Source: Thermophilibacter immobilis (lineage in GTDB: Bacteria; Actinomycetota; Coriobacteriia; Coriobacteriales; Atopobiaceae). From it: a DNA stretch of 64,000 nt. Where the stretch lies: contig NZ_CP063767.1 in assembly GCF_015277515.1 (NCBI RefSeq), forward strand, positions 124,001-188,000. Reading direction: 5' to 3'. Below the pieces are notes generated by a model. It was not told the DNA's origin and did not search any database. It worked only from the letters and a program-made list of their open reading frames with translations. Made by a program: the position numbers and the translations under genes. The stretch's first letter is position 1. The number at the start of each line of letters is the position of its first letter. Of this stretch, positions 7,979 through 20,344 are shown in pieces.

Positions 7979-8616
7979 CCCCCGTGCTTTACGTGGACCA
8001 GAACAACCCCAGCCCCGAGGTCGTGGAGCAGGCTGCCAAGACCCTTCGCTCGCAAGGCGTGCTCGTGCTTCCCACCGACTCCGTCTACGGCCTCGCCTGT
8101 GCGGCCACGCCCGCAAATCCCGCTCACGGGCGCATCTTTGACATCAAGCACCGCGACCGCGCCCAGACGCTGCCGTGGTTCGTGGCGGACGCGTCTGACC
8201 TCGATCGCTACGGTGCCCAGGTGCCCGCGTGGGCCCATCGCCTTGCCGCGCGCTTCTGGCCGGGGGCTCTCACGCTCGTGGTGCGCGCCTCCTCGGAGGT
8301 CCCGCCCGAGTACGCGCATGCGTTCGATGGGGGGCCGTCCACCATCGCCCTGCGCGTTCCTGGCTCCGAGCTCGTGCGCGCCCTCGTGCGCGAGGTCGGG
8401 CCCCTTGCGCAGACGAGCGCCAACACGCACGGCCAGGCTTCAGCCACCTCCGGGGAAAGCGTCGAGCCCGCCATCGCCCGGGAGGCCGACCTCGTGCTCG
8501 ACGGGGGGGCGGCGCCGCTTGCCGTGGCCTCCACGATCGTGGAGGCCACGGGTAAGGCCCCTCGCATCCTGCGCGAGGGCGCCCTCTCGGGGCACGAGGT
8601 CCTTCTCGCCGTGTGA
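7975..8616 (+). CDS. tsaC: L-threonylcarbamoyladenylate synthase (Sua5/YrdC/TsaC family)
   Basis: 213 residues. Makes threonylcarbamoyl-AMP from Thr, bicarbonate and ATP for the t6A modification of tRNA. YrdC fold motifs: LVLPTDSVYGLAC, IFDIKHRDR (the KxR), FWPGALTLVV, TIALRVP, and PLAQTSANTHGQ. No C-terminal Sua5 domain, so it is the short TsaC form. ATG 7975 overlaps the prmC stop by four bases, which decided the start over an upstream in-frame ATG. Confidence 0.94.
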   Translation: MTPVLYVDQNNPSPEVVEQAAKTLRSQGVLVLPTDSVYGLACAATPANPAHGRIFDIKHRDRAQTLPWFVADASDLDRYGAQVPAWAHRLAARFWPGALTLVVRASSEVPPEYAHAFDGGPSTIALRVPGSELVRALVREVGPLAQTSANTHGQASATSGESVEPAIAREADLVLDGGAAPLAVASTIVEATGKAPRILREGALSGHEVLLAV

Positions 8617-8700
8617 GGGGCCCTGCGGCAGGGCGCGCCCGGCCATCGTGGTACTCTATGCAGTGGCCATGAAACGCCTGCGTCAAGGGAGAGAGCTCAC

Positions 8701-9174
8701 ATGCGCATTGCTATCGCGTCAGACCATGCCGGCTTCGTTCAGAAGGATCCTCTCGCCGAGTACCTGCGCTCCCAGGGTCACGAGGTCTTCGACCTAGGCC
8801 CCACGACGGACGCGCGCTGCGACTACCCCGACTTTGCCGATAAGGTCGCGCGCCTCGTGGCCTCAGGCGACGCCGAGCGCGGCGTTCTCATCTGCGGAAC
8901 GGGCCTCGGGGTTGCCATGACCGCCGACAAGGTCCCCGGGGTGCGTGCGGTGCCCATCCAGACGACTCAGTTCGCCCGTCTGGCCCGCGAGCACAACGAC
9001 GCCAACGTCATCGGCCTCTCGGGGCGCTTCGTCTCGCTCGAGGACAACGAGCAGATTCTTGACACCTTCCTTACCACCTCGTTTGCGGGTGGTCGTCACG
9101 CCGGTCGCGTCGAGAAGATCATGCGCGAGGACGACGCGGACTTTCCCGGCGTTCCCGCCGGCTTCGGTCGCTAG
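8701..9174 (+). CDS. rpiB: Ribose-5-phosphate isomerase B
   Basis: 157 residues. Interconverts ribose-5-P and ribulose-5-P. IASDHAGF at the start holds the substrate-binding Asp-His; [19 protein letters not shown] contains the catalytic Cys; [13 protein letters not shown] is typical of RpiB/LacAB enzymes. A GGGAGAG ribosome site precedes ATG 8701. The 84-nt gap from tsaC holds a GCCCTG/CAGGGC hairpin (about 8619-8634) that may be a weak terminator. Confidence 0.95.
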   Translation: MRIAIASDHAGFVQKDPLAEYLRSQGHEVFDLGPTTDARCDYPDFADKVARLVASGDAERGVLICGTGLGVAMTADKVPGVRAVPIQTTQFARLAREHNDANVIGLSGRFVSLEDNEQILDTFLTTSFAGGRHAGRVEKIMREDDADFPGVPAGFGR

Positions 9175-9244
9175 TCTGCGGCCGTCCTGTCTGCAGGGTC
9201 CCTGCGGCCAAGGGCCGTGGGCCCGTCACTTCGAGGAGGCTTCC

Positions 9245-10501
9245 ATGTTCGACGAGCACCTGAGGGCATCCGACCCCGAGATCTTCTCCGCCGTCCACGA
9301 CGAGCTGCGCCGCGAGCGCTCCTCGATCGAGCTCATCGCCTCGGAGAACTTCGTCTCCTTGGCGGTCATGGAGGCCGTGGGGTCGCCCCTCACCAACAAG
9401 TACGCCGAGGGGCTGCCCGCAAAGCGCTACTACGGCGGCTGCTGGGCCGTGGACGAGGTCGAGAACCTCGCGCGCGACCGCGCCTGCCAGCTCTTTGACG
9501 CGGGCTTCTCCAACGTGCAGCCGCACTCCGGTGCCCAGGCCAACTATGCCGCCCTGGCCGCGCTCGCCAAGCCCGGCGACACCATCATGGGAATGGCGCT
9601 CGACAACGGCGGCCACCTCACGCACGGCTCGCCGGCCAACTTCTCCGGCAAGCTCTACCAGGTGGTCTCCTACGGCGTCGACCAGAAGACCGAGCGCATC
9701 GACTACGACACCGTGGCCGAGCTGGCTAACAAGCACCACCCCAAGGTCATCATCGCCGGTGCCTCCGCCTACCCCCGCACGATTGACTTCGAGCGCTTCG
9801 CTCAGATCGCCCACGACGTGGACGCCTACCTCATCGTGGACATGGCCCACATCGCGGGCCTCGTGGCCACGGGGCGCCACCCGTCTCCGATTCCTTACGC
9901 GGACGTGGTGACCACGACCACGCACAAGACGCTGCGTGGCCCGCGCGGCGGCCTCATCCTGGCAAACGACCCCGACCTTGCCAAGCGGCTCAACTCGTCG
10001 GTCTTCCCCGGAACGCAGGGAGGCCCGCTCGAGCACGTCATCGCCGGCAAGGCCGTGGCCCTGAAGGAGGCCCTCGCGCCGAGCTTCGCCGACTACACGG
10101 ACGCCGTCCTGGTCAACGCGCGGGCGCTCGGACGGGGCATGGAGTCCCGGGGCCTGCGCCTGGTCTCCGGCGGGACCGACAACCATCTGCTGCTCGTTGA
10201 CCTCACACCGGCCGGCGACGTTACGGGCAAGGATGCCGAGCACGCCCTCGACGCCACGGGCATCACGGTCAACAAGAACACGATTCCCGGAGAGACGCGC
10301 TCCCCGTTTGTCACGAGCGGGATTCGCGTGGGATCGGCGGCCGTCACCACACGCGGCTTTACCGAGGCCGAGTGTGAGCGCGTGGGCGAGCTTATCGGGG
10401 CCGTCGTGAGCAGCCCTGCCAATGAGGAGCTGGCCGAGAGGACTCGTCTCGAGGTTCGCGAGCTGCTCGAGGGGCACCCCCTATACCCTGAGCTCGGTTA
10501 G
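9245..10501 (+). CDS. glyA: Serine hydroxymethyltransferase
   Basis: 418 residues. PLP enzyme converting serine and tetrahydrofolate to glycine and methylene-THF, tying this block to the folate genes at the left end. [37 protein letters not shown], and [11 protein letters not shown] with PLP-binding Lys228. Start ATG 9245 follows GAGGAGGC; the frame is open further upstream but overlaps rpiB. A GGCCCC/GGGGCC hairpin lies at 10511-10524 before upp. Confidence 0.97.
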   Translation: MFDEHLRASDPEIFSAVHDELRRERSSIELIASENFVSLAVMEAVGSPLTNKYAEGLPAKRYYGGCWAVDEVENLARDRACQLFDAGFSNVQPHSGAQANYAALAALAKPGDTIMGMALDNGGHLTHGSPANFSGKLYQVVSYGVDQKTERIDYDTVAELANKHHPKVIIAGASAYPRTIDFERFAQIAHDVDAYLIVDMAHIAGLVATGRHPSPIPYADVVTTTTHKTLRGPRGGLILANDPDLAKRLNSSVFPGTQGGPLEHVIAGKAVALKEALAPSFADYTDAVLVNARALGRGMESRGLRLVSGGTDNHLLLVDLTPAGDVTGKDAEHALDATGITVNKNTIPGETRSPFVTSGIRVGSAAVTTRGFTEAECERVGELIGAVVSSPANEELAERTRLEVRELLEGHPLYPELG

Positions 10502-10539
10502 AAAGAGCAAGGCCCCTCGGGGCCGGAGAGGAAATTCAC

Positions 10540-11187
10540 ATGGCAGAAGAGTTCGATCCAAAGCGCTTCATGGTGATCAACCACCCCCTCGTGGAGCACA
10601 AGCTTCACATCCTGCGCGACCAGCGGACGGCCACCAAGCAGTTCCGCGAGCTGGTGAACGAGCTTGCCATCTTCGAGGGCTACGAGGCCATGCGTGACTT
10701 CCCCCTCGAGGACGTCCAGGTCACCACCCCGCTCGAGACGACCACCTGTCGGCGCCTCTCCGGCAAGAAGGTCGCCATCATCCCGATCCTGCGTGCCGGC
10801 CTGGGCATGGTCGACGGCATCCTCCAGCTCGTCCCGTCCGCTCGCGTGGGGCACGTGGGGATGTATCGCGACCCGGAGACCCACGAGCCGCACCAGTACT
10901 ACTGCAAGTTCCCCGCCGACATCGAGAACCGCATCTGCCTGATCGTGGATCCCATGCTCGCCACCGGTGGCTCGCTCACGGCTGCCATCAAGTTCCTGCG
11001 CGACGCGGGCGTGCGCGACATCCGCTGCCTCACGCTCGTCTCGGCTCCCGAGGGCGTGCGCGCCACGCTTGACTTTGACCCGGACGTGCGCCTCTACACC
11101 TGCGCCCTCGACCGTGAGCTCAACGAGAACGCCTACATCCTTCCCGGTCTGGGTGACGCAGGCGACCGCATCTACGGCACAAAGTAG
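10540..11187 (+). CDS. upp: Uracil phosphoribosyltransferase
   Basis: 215 residues. Salvages uracil to UMP with PRPP. The PRPP loop is [27 protein letters not shown] and [26 protein letters not shown] (uracil site) are characteristic. Ribosome site GGAGAGG. Last gene of the prfA-led block; a hairpin follows at 11194. Confidence 0.97.
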   Translation: MAEEFDPKRFMVINHPLVEHKLHILRDQRTATKQFRELVNELAIFEGYEAMRDFPLEDVQVTTPLETTTCRRLSGKKVAIIPILRAGLGMVDGILQLVPSARVGHVGMYRDPETHEPHQYYCKFPADIENRICLIVDPMLATGGSLTAAIKFLRDAGVRDIRCLTLVSAPEGVRATLDFDPDVRLYTCALDRELNENAYILPGLGDAGDRIYGTK

Positions 11188-11193
11188 GGCGGT

Positions 11194-11219
11194 GCCCGGG
11201 AGCGCCGTCACTCCCGGGC
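11194..11219 (+). terminator. Hairpin after upp, probable terminator
   Basis: GCCCGGGAG (11194-11202) pairs with CTCCCGGGC (11211-11219), 8-nt loop. No U tract follows, so termination would be weak or factor-dependent. Confidence 0.5.
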
Positions 11220-11258
11220 GAAATGTGATGAAACTAAGACGGTCTCGGCTCTGCTGGC

Positions 11259-11286
11259 TTGCATTCAAAAATGGTTTCACTAGACT
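11259..11286 (+). promoter_or_regulatory. Candidate promoter of the ATP synthase operon
   Basis: TTGCAT (11259-11264), 16-bp spacer, TAGACT (11281-11286), 37 bases before the first gene of the atp operon. Inference from position and partial consensus. Confidence 0.4.
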
Positions 11287-11322
11287 AGTCGCGCTCTTGA
11301 AAACCGTCCTTGAGGAGGGCTC

Positions 11323-11619
11323 ATGGACTTCTCGACGGCCATCGTCGCCGGGGGCATCTGTGGGCTCGTGGGGTGCGTGACACCCGCCGTTGTGTTTGAG
11401 CGGGCTCTCAGGCCGGGTACAAGGGTGAGCATGAGCGCCGGGATCGCCAGCATCATGGTCTCGTTTCTGGTACTGTCAGGGGTCCTGCTCGTGGTGTACC
11501 TCGTCACGGACACGGGGCTTCTGGAGTTTGGGTGTGCGATGGTTGCCTCCTTTCTGCTCTTCTGGGCAGTGGAAGCACTAAGGGCCTGGCGAGCTGCCAA
11601 TGGCAGGGCGCAGGGCTGA
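11323..11619 (+). CDS. Small membrane protein at the head of the atp operon (AtpI-like by position)
   Basis: 98 residues with three hydrophobic segments (about 6-24, 38-62 and 68-86) and no recognisable motif. It occupies the place of atpI/uncI, whose product assists c-ring assembly and is poorly conserved in sequence. TGAGGAGGG ribosome site. It ends 17 bases before the atpB start. Function inferred from context only. Confidence 0.6.
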   Translation: MDFSTAIVAGGICGLVGCVTPAVVFERALRPGTRVSMSAGIASIMVSFLVLSGVLLVVYLVTDTGLLEFGCAMVASFLLFWAVEALRAWRAANGRAQG

Positions 11620-11636
11620 GAGGAGGATGGACGAGC

Positions 11637-12446
11637 GTGAGCAATCCGCTGGACAGTCTCAGCACCGAGGTGAACGATCTCGTCTCGAGCTTCAAGTCCC
11701 AGGCAATCTTTGGAAACTTGGACACGGTCGGCTTCACCCAGTACTCGTTCTGGTTCGCCGTCGCCCTGATCGTGCTTCTCGTGGCTCTCTTCGCGTTTAA
11801 GAAGCGGCAGCAGAAGGGCCTCGTGCCCCAGGGCTTCTTTGTCAACGGCGTCGAGTGGGGCATCGAGTTCATCCGTGACGACATGTGCAAGGGCCTGCTC
11901 GGAGACACCTGGAAGAAGCACTTCCCCTTCATCGCCTCGATTTTCCTCGTGGTCCTGATTAACAACATCATCGGGGTCATTCCGGGCATGAAGCCGGGTA
12001 CGGGCACCATCTCCACCACGGGCGCCCTTGCGCTCTGCTCGTTCGTCTACTTCATCTCCTGTGGCATCAAGAAGCACGGGACGCTCGGCTACGTCAAGAG
12101 TCTCGCCCCCGCCGGCGTGACCTTTCCGCTGAACGCACTCGTCTGGCTCATTGAGGTCTTCTCCACGATTCTGCGCCTGATCACGCTCGCTGTGCGACTC
12201 TTCTGCAACCTCTTTGCCGGCCACGTCGTCATGGGCACCTTTGCGATTCTGGCATCCCTCTTCTTCGAGCCTCTGCTGCAGGCGGTCTCGCTGGCTACGA
12301 TCGCGCAGGCGGGCGCCTCGGTTCTGTGGGTGGGCATTCTGCTCATCATCTACGCGGTGGAGCTTCTGGTCGCGGTCATCCAGGCCTACGTCTTCGCGCT
12401 TCTCACGGCCGTCTACGTTCAGATCGCCGAGTCCGACGAGGGTTAG
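11637..12446 (+). CDS. atpB: ATP synthase F0 subunit a
   Basis: 269 residues, polytopic. Subunit a forms the proton half-channels against the c-ring. The essential Arg lies in TLAVRLFCNLFAGHVVMG, and the final helices contain ELLVAVIQAYVFALLTAVY. GTG 11637 is chosen as start: it follows AGGAGG (11621-11626) and leaves a normal N terminus (VSNPLDSLS); the in-frame TTG farther upstream would overlap the preceding gene. The ATG at 11627 is in another frame. Confidence 0.95.
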   Translation: MSNPLDSLSTEVNDLVSSFKSQAIFGNLDTVGFTQYSFWFAVALIVLLVALFAFKKRQQKGLVPQGFFVNGVEWGIEFIRDDMCKGLLGDTWKKHFPFIASIFLVVLINNIIGVIPGMKPGTGTISTTGALALCSFVYFISCGIKKHGTLGYVKSLAPAGVTFPLNALVWLIEVFSTILRLITLAVRLFCNLFAGHVVMGTFAILASLFFEPLLQAVSLATIAQAGASVLWVGILLIIYAVELLVAVIQAYVFALLTAVYVQIAESDEG

Positions 12447-12553
12447 CACCCAAGCAATTCGCGGGCACGCCCGCAGTGCATAGCAGTACGTCACATGGTT
12501 AAACGCGCCCCGGAGAAGAAGCAGGGTGAGGGGCGTATGACAAAGGAGGAACA

Positions 12554-12757
12554 GTGGGAGCTCTTGGTGTCATTGGGTATGGTCTCGGCGTTATCGGCGC
12601 GGGGCTGGGCATCGGTCTGGCCGCCTACGGTGTCGCGCAGGGCATGGCTCGTCAGCCTGAGGTCCAGGGTCGTCTCTTTACGGTCTTCATCCTGGGCTCG
12701 GCCTTCGTCGAGGCACTCGCCCTCATCGGCTTTGTCGTCAGCCTCATCGTCAAGTAA
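12554..12757 (+). CDS. atpE: ATP synthase F0 subunit c
   Basis: 67 residues, two-helix hairpin. Glu53 (AFVEALALIG) is the ion-carrying carboxylate; the polar loop is ARQPE (32-36). The first helix lacks the Gln, and the residue after Glu53 is Ala, so the Na+-type ligand set is not present and proton coupling is inferred. GTG start after AAAGGAGG. Shorter than the usual 70-85 residues but complete. Confidence 0.95.
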   Translation: MGALGVIGYGLGVIGAGLGIGLAAYGVAQGMARQPEVQGRLFTVFILGSAFVEALALIGFVVSLIVK

Positions 12758-12794
12758 GACGCTGTCGGCAGAACACCGCGAGTTGGAGGCACGT

Positions 12795-13409
12795 ATGAAC
12801 AGCACCACGAGAGGTCTTCTCGTCCGCGCGGGCACGGCAGGCGGCATTGCCACCGCTGGCGTCCTGGCGACGCCGGCCTTTGCGTTTGCCGATGAGTCGG
12901 CGGTGGGGGCAGACATCCTGATTCCCAAGCCCGCCGAGTTCATCCCCGCGCTTATTGCCTTCCTCATCATCTGGTTTGTGCTTGCCAAGTTCGTCATGCC
13001 GCAGGTTCTCCAGATGATGGAGAAACGCCAGGAGAAGATTCAGTCCGACCTCGACTCCGCCGAGCGTTCCAAGCTCGAGGCAGCCGAGGAGGTCAAGAAC
13101 TACGAGGGAAAGATCGCCGACGCGCATCATGAGGCCGAGGCCATCGTTGCCAAGGCCAAGAAGGAGGCCGAGGAGGAGCGCTCCCAGATCCTTGCCAAGG
13201 CTCAGCGCGAGGCCTCTGACATCATCACCAAGGCCCATGGGGCCGTGGGGTCGGAGCGCCACAAGGCCATGATCGAGCTCTCGGGCTCGGTCGTTGACCT
13301 TTCCGTCGAGATTGCGGGCAAGATCATTGGCAACGATCTGAGCGAGGACGCGCAGCGCAGGCTCGCGGAGAAGTACCTCGCGGAAGTTGGAACCTCCGAT
13401 GGCCAGTAA
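12795..13409 (+). CDS. atpF: ATP synthase F0 subunit b, with signal-peptide-like N terminus
   Basis: 204 residues. The peripheral stalk subunit: membrane span about 49-67 (FIPALIAFLIIWFVLAKF), then a long charged coiled coil that dimerises and binds delta. Unusually, a second hydrophobic stretch with an Ala-rich end (about 8-30, ...ATPAFAFA) precedes the span and looks like a cleavable signal peptide. Start ATG 12795 follows TTGGAGG; upstream frame overlaps atpE. The 3' end overlaps atpH. Confidence 0.93.
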   Translation: MNSTTRGLLVRAGTAGGIATAGVLATPAFAFADESAVGADILIPKPAEFIPALIAFLIIWFVLAKFVMPQVLQMMEKRQEKIQSDLDSAERSKLEAAEEVKNYEGKIADAHHEAEAIVAKAKKEAEEERSQILAKAQREASDIITKAHGAVGSERHKAMIELSGSVVDLSVEIAGKIIGNDLSEDAQRRLAEKYLAEVGTSDGQ

Positions 13410-13872
13410 GCACGGTGAGTCGGAGAAGATCGAGGCCTACACCCGAGCTCTCATGGATGCGGCACGCGCCGAGGACCGCGCCGACTGTGATCTCGTGCAG
13501 TGGCAGCACGCGCGCAAGTTCTCGCCTGAGGTCATTGCGACCATCGCTGCCATGCAGAATGGGGATGACATCGACCTCGTCGAGGCGGTCTCCAAGCAGT
13601 ACAAGGAGTTTCTCGACGCGCGGGACAACACGGTCCTCGTGACGGTGACCACCTCAGTCCCCATGGACGATGAACTGCGTGCCAAGGTGCGCGCCAAGGC
13701 CGAGAAGGAAATCAAGGCCTCGGTGTACCTCGTCGAGCGCGTCGATTCGTCCATCATCGGCGGCATCATGCTCGAGGCGCGCGGCAAGCGCTACGACGCG
13801 TCCGTCCGCGCGCAGCTCGCCAACATCAGAAAGACGCTTTCCTCTTCATTTATCGGAGGTGAGGAAAAGTGA
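13399..13872 (+). CDS. atpH: ATP synthase F1 subunit delta
   Basis: 157 residues, somewhat short for delta (about 175-180). Links the F1 head to the b stalk. The C-terminal pattern [36 protein letters not shown] is typical of OSCP/delta. ATG 13399 overlaps the atpF stop by 11 bases; a TTG at 13387 is an alternative. The stop overlaps atpA (GTGA). Confidence 0.92.
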   Translation: MASKHGESEKIEAYTRALMDAARAEDRADCDLVQWQHARKFSPEVIATIAAMQNGDDIDLVEAVSKQYKEFLDARDNTVLVTVTTSVPMDDELRAKVRAKAEKEIKASVYLVERVDSSIIGGIMLEARGKRYDASVRAQLANIRKTLSSSFIGGEEK

Positions 13873-15521
13873 CGGATACCATCAGCTCGCAGAAGATCAT
13901 GGACACGCTGCGCGAGAACCTCGCGGCCATCAGCGTGACGGTCGATCGCCAGGAGGCCTCGGTCGTCACTGAGGTCGGCGACGGCATCGCACATGTCTCG
14001 GGTCTCAAGACCGCCATGGCAGGCGAACTTCTGCAGTTCACAAGCTCATCCACAGGCCGCGACGTCTACGGCCTCGCGCAGAACCTGGATCGCGACGAGG
14101 TCGGCGCCGTCCTCTTCGGCGACGTCGAGGACATCAAGGAAGGCGACGAGTGCCGCACGACCGGCCGCGTCATGGACATCCCCGCCGGTCGCGCCATGCT
14201 CGGGCGCGTCGTGAACCCCCTGGGCCAGCCCATCGACGGACTCGGCCCCGTCAACGCGACGCATCGTCGCCCCATCGAGTTCAAGGCCCCCGGCATCATG
14301 GAGCGCCAGCCGGTGTGCGAGCCCGTCCAGACGGGCCTTCTCGCCATCGATGCGATGGTCCCCATCGGCCGTGGCCAGCGTGAGCTCATCATCGGCGACC
14401 GCAAGACCGGCAAGACCGCCATCGCCATCGACGCCATCGTCAACCAGCGCGAGACGGATATGGTCTGCATCTACGTGGCCATAGGCCAGAAGGCCTCGAC
14501 CGTCGCCGCTATTCGCGAGTCGCTCGCACGTCACGGCGTTCTGGAGAAGACCGTCATCGTGGCTGCCACGGCCGCCGACTCGGCGCCTATGCAGTACATC
14601 GCCCCCATGGCCGGCGCCGCGCTCGGCGAGTACTTCATGTACAACGACGCCGAGGGCAACCCCGCCGACGAGAAGCACCCCGGCGGACACGTCCTGGTGG
14701 TCTACGACGACCTCTCCAAACAGGCCGTCGCCTACCGTCAGATGTCGCTGACGCTGCATCGTCCGCCCGGACGCGAGGCTTATCCCGGCGACATCTTCTA
14801 CCTGCACTCTCGCCTGCTCGAGCGCGCATGCAAGCTCTCGGACGCCAACGGCGCGGGCTCGCTCACGGCGCTGCCGATCATCGAGACGCAGGAGGGCGAC
14901 GTTTCCGCCTACATCCCCACCAACGTGATCTCCATCACCGACGGCCAGATCTACCTGCAGTCGAACCTGTTCTTCCAGGGCCAGCGCCCTGCGGTCGACG
15001 TGGGCATCTCGGTCTCGCGCGTGGGTGGAGACGCCCAGGTCAAGGCCATGAAGCAGGTCGCGGGCACGCTGCGTCTGGATCTTGCGAGCTACCGAGAGAA
15101 GCAGGCCTTCTCGCAGTTTGGCTCCGATCTTGACGCCACGACCCAATACCAGCTCAACCATGGCGCGCACATGATGGAGATGCTCAAGCAGCAACGCTAC
15201 TCGGCGCTTGACGTGCGCGATCAGATCATCTCGATCTTCGCCGCCAAGGAGGACTTCCTGGACGACATCGACCTGAACCACGTGAACCTGTTCCGCGACG
15301 GGCTCGCCAAGCACATGGCCGAGCGGCATCCGGCGCTGCGCAGCGCGCTCGTTAAGGGCAAGCTCTCCGACGAGCAGCAGGACCGCCTGAAGATGCACAT
15401 CGCGCACTTCAAGGAGCAGTTCCTCGACGAGAACCCCAACAAGAAGCGTGCAGAGGACGTCGAAGCTGCAGCCGAAGAGACCGTCGATCACTCCGGCTCC
15501 ACGACGTTGGCGCAGGAGTAG
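13869..15521 (+). CDS. atpA: ATP synthase F1 subunit alpha
   Basis: 550 residues, GTG start overlapping atpH by four bases. Non-catalytic nucleotide-binding subunit. P-loop GDRKTGKT at 176-183, [17 protein letters not shown], and the arginine-finger segment ISVSRVGG. The C-terminal 40 residues are an acidic low-complexity tail beyond the usual end (about 505-510 residues in most bacteria). Confidence 0.97.
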   Translation: MTDTISSQKIMDTLRENLAAISVTVDRQEASVVTEVGDGIAHVSGLKTAMAGELLQFTSSSTGRDVYGLAQNLDRDEVGAVLFGDVEDIKEGDECRTTGRVMDIPAGRAMLGRVVNPLGQPIDGLGPVNATHRRPIEFKAPGIMERQPVCEPVQTGLLAIDAMVPIGRGQRELIIGDRKTGKTAIAIDAIVNQRETDMVCIYVAIGQKASTVAAIRESLARHGVLEKTVIVAATAADSAPMQYIAPMAGAALGEYFMYNDAEGNPADEKHPGGHVLVVYDDLSKQAVAYRQMSLTLHRPPGREAYPGDIFYLHSRLLERACKLSDANGAGSLTALPIIETQEGDVSAYIPTNVISITDGQIYLQSNLFFQGQRPAVDVGISVSRVGGDAQVKAMKQVAGTLRLDLASYREKQAFSQFGSDLDATTQYQLNHGAHMMEMLKQQRYSALDVRDQIISIFAAKEDFLDDIDLNHVNLFRDGLAKHMAERHPALRSALVKGKLSDEQQDRLKMHIAHFKEQFLDENPNKKRAEDVEAAAEETVDHSGSTTLAQE

Positions 15522-15527
15522 CGTGCG

Positions 15528-17923
<2,396 letters not shown>

Positions 17924-17931
17924 GAAGCGCC

Positions 17932-18366
17932 ATGGCAGAACTCAACTGTCAGTTCGTCAGGCCCGACAGGTCCCTCCTCGAGGGGCCTGTCGCGAACCTC
18001 GTGCTGGTCACCTATGCGGGCGAGCTTGGCGTCTGGCCGGGACATGCGCCCGAGATCGTGGCACTCGGAGACGGCGTGGTGCGCATCAGGCGCCGGCCCG
18101 AGGACGGGGGCGCAGAGTATGACGTCGTGGTTTCGGGCGGCTATGCCGAGATAGACGACGACGGCGTGATCATCCTGGCCGACCACGCCCGTCGCGCGGA
18201 CGACATCGATCCTGACGTCGTGCGCGAGACGCGCGACCATGCGATCGAGCAGATGGAGGGCATTCCCGAGGGCGATCACCGGCGCGCCTACTACGCAAAC
18301 AAGGTGAGCTGGTGTAACCTTTTGTTGAAACAGGTCATGGGGGACGCTGCTGCGAGCTCCCGCTAG
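17932..18366 (+). CDS. atpC: ATP synthase F1 subunit epsilon
   Basis: 144 residues. The beta-sandwich domain is seen in CQFVRPDRSLLEGPV...YAGELGVWPGHAPEIVALGDGVVRI, followed by a helical C-terminal part (DVVRETRDHAIEQM). Regulates F1 and joins gamma to the c-ring. Starts 8 bases after atpD. Confidence 0.93.
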   Translation: MAELNCQFVRPDRSLLEGPVANLVLVTYAGELGVWPGHAPEIVALGDGVVRIRRRPEDGGAEYDVVVSGGYAEIDDDGVIILADHARRADDIDPDVVRETRDHAIEQMEGIPEGDHRRAYYANKVSWCNLLLKQVMGDAAASSR

Positions 18367-18378
18367 TACGGAGGTCGT

Positions 18379-19662
18379 ATGGACGTCATTCAGGTCGAAG
18401 GTGGACACCGCGTCGCGGGAGAGGTGCGCGTCGAGGGCGCCAAGAACTCGGCGCTCAAGCTCATGGCGGCCACCATCATGGCCCCGGGCGTGACCACCCT
18501 GCGCAACGTCCCTGACATCGCCGACGTCCACGTTATGGGCAAGGTTCTCAAGAACATCGGCGCCCGTATCGAGGTCGTGAACGCGCACGAGCTCAGAATC
18601 GACACCTCCCAGGTGGACTCATGGGAGACCCCCTATCATCTGGTAGCCCAGATGCGCGCGTCGACGGCTGTCCTGGGACCGCTCCTGGCGCGCTTTGGCA
18701 AGGCAATCGTGGCCATGCCGGGTGGCTGCAACATCGGCGCCCGCAAGATTGACATGCACATCCTGGGGCTCGAGGCCCTTGGCGTCGAGTTTACGGTCGA
18801 TCACGGCAACATCCACGCCCATGCCCCGCATGGCCTGGTGGGAGACACCGTGACGCTGTCCTTTGCGAGCGTGGGCGCGACCGAGAACCTCATGATGGCC
18901 TCGGTGTTCGCTCGGGGCACCACTACCATTGACAACGCGGCGCGCGAGCCCGAGATTGTTGACCTCGCCAACTTACTCAACGAGATGGGGGCCAAGGTCT
19001 CCGGGGCGGGCTCGCCCGTCATCGAGATAGAGGGGGTTCGCGAGCTTGTGCCCGTTACCCACGAGGTCGTGGGCGACCGCATCGAGGCGGGCACGTTTCT
19101 GGCCATGGGGGCGCTCGTCGGCGACCCCGTGACGGCGAGCGGGTTTGACCCTCGGCACCTGGGCTTGGTGCTCAAGAAGTACGAGCAGATGGGCGCCTCC
19201 GTCGAGCGCCAGGAGCGCTCCTGCACCGTCTGGAGAGATCGCCCACTTGTGCCCACCGACATTCAGACGCTGCCCTTTCCCGGATTTCCCACCGACATGC
19301 AGGCGCAGACCATGTGTCTGCTCGCGCTCGCCAAGGGAAGCTGCGTCATCACCGAAAACGTCTTCGAGAGCCGCTTCATGTTTGCCAGCGAGCTCTCGCG
19401 CATGGGGGCGGACATCGTCATAGAGGGCCATCACGCCATCGTCCATGGGGTGGAACGCTTCTCGGGCACGCAGGTAAAGTCGCCTGACCTGCGTGGCGGC
19501 GCGGCCCTTGTCATGGCCGGCCTGGTGGCCGACGGTCTGACGACGGTCTCCGAGATTCATCACATCGATCGAGGGTACGAGGGGTTTGTCGAGAAGCTCA
19601 CGAGTCTGGGGGCTCGTGTGACGCGCGCGAGCGTACCCGATGACGAGGACGCGCCCCTCTAG
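18379..19662 (+). CDS. murA: UDP-N-acetylglucosamine 1-carboxyvinyltransferase
   Basis: 427 residues. Transfers enolpyruvate from PEP to UDP-GlcNAc, the first committed step of peptidoglycan synthesis. GAKNSALKLMAA (Lys22 region), MPGGCNIGARKID with catalytic Cys117, and FPGFPTDMQAQ. The Cys predicts fosfomycin sensitivity; enzymes with Asp at this position are resistant. Starts 12 bases after atpC, so probably expressed from the atp promoter; murA after atpC is a frequent arrangement. An inverted CCCCTCT/AGAGGGG pair follows the stop. Confidence 0.96.
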   Translation: MDVIQVEGGHRVAGEVRVEGAKNSALKLMAATIMAPGVTTLRNVPDIADVHVMGKVLKNIGARIEVVNAHELRIDTSQVDSWETPYHLVAQMRASTAVLGPLLARFGKAIVAMPGGCNIGARKIDMHILGLEALGVEFTVDHGNIHAHAPHGLVGDTVTLSFASVGATENLMMASVFARGTTTIDNAAREPEIVDLANLLNEMGAKVSGAGSPVIEIEGVRELVPVTHEVVGDRIEAGTFLAMGALVGDPVTASGFDPRHLGLVLKKYEQMGASVERQERSCTVWRDRPLVPTDIQTLPFPGFPTDMQAQTMCLLALAKGSCVITENVFESRFMFASELSRMGADIVIEGHHAIVHGVERFSGTQVKSPDLRGGAALVMAGLVADGLTTVSEIHHIDRGYEGFVEKLTSLGARVTRASVPDDEDAPL

Positions 19663-19689
19663 GGTCGAGCTCGTCCACAGAGGGGGCTG

Positions 19690-19701
19690 CAGATATATCT
19701 G
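19690..19701. promoter_or_regulatory. 12-bp perfect palindrome upstream of the DtxR-type regulator
   Basis: CAGATATATCTG at 19690-19701, 27 bases before the regulator start. Possible operator for autoregulation; could also include a -10-like element. Inference. Confidence 0.35.
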
Positions 19702-19728
19702 GAGTCGGAGAGAAGCGAGGGGATTGTC

Positions 19729-20154
19729 ATGATGAACACGGGGGTTACCGAGGACCATACGCTGACCAGGGCCGGAGAGGACTACCTCGAATCCATCTAC
19801 CGTATCTCACTCGAGGAGGCCACCGGAGACAGGTCCGTTCGCTCGGTGGACGTGGCCGACCAGCTCGGCGTCTCCAAGGCGAGCGTCAACAAGGCCCTCT
19901 CCATGCTCAAGGAGGGGGGCATGGTGGTTCAGAGTCGCTACGGGCGCGTGAGCCTCACGCCCGAAGGCGAGAAGTACGCGGCTCTTGTGTGGCGCTCGCA
20001 CCGCGCCCTGCGCACCTTTCTCGAGTCTGACCTGGGCGTCGATCCCAAGTCAGCCGACGAGGAGGCGTGTCTGATGGAGCACGTGCTGTCTGCAGACACC
20101 ATGCAGCGGCTGATTGACTATCTCGAGAGGCAGGGCATCCCCGTCCCCGAGTAG
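19729..20154 (+). CDS. DtxR/MntR-family metal-dependent transcriptional regulator
   Basis: 141 residues. N-terminal winged helix: AGEDYLESIYRI, VRSVDVADQLGVSKASVNKALSMLKEGGMVV, YGRVSLTPEG; then the metal-binding and dimerisation helix region (EEACLMEHVLSADTMQRLIDYLE). No SH3-like third domain, so it resembles the short MntR form. Predicted to repress or activate metal uptake genes with Fe2+ or Mn2+; no target gene lies next to it here. Two adjacent ATG codons (19729, 19732) are possible starts. Confidence 0.88.
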   Translation: MMNTGVTEDHTLTRAGEDYLESIYRISLEEATGDRSVRSVDVADQLGVSKASVNKALSMLKEGGMVVQSRYGRVSLTPEGEKYAALVWRSHRALRTFLESDLGVDPKSADEEACLMEHVLSADTMQRLIDYLERQGIPVPE

Positions 20155-20344
20155 CTCTTTTTCAAACCTGCATGGACATGCTGTGGTGGCGCGTCCTCCT
20201 CCTTACGGAGTGCGCACTTCTCTGTCCGTCTGCGGGAGCGGCGGAATTCTCTGCGGCTCGTTGGGGTATGTTGTGGTTGCTTGTCGTGAATGCCGTCGGA
20301 CACGCGTCTGGCAGGCTCGAGCATACAACCCAAGGGGGATCACC

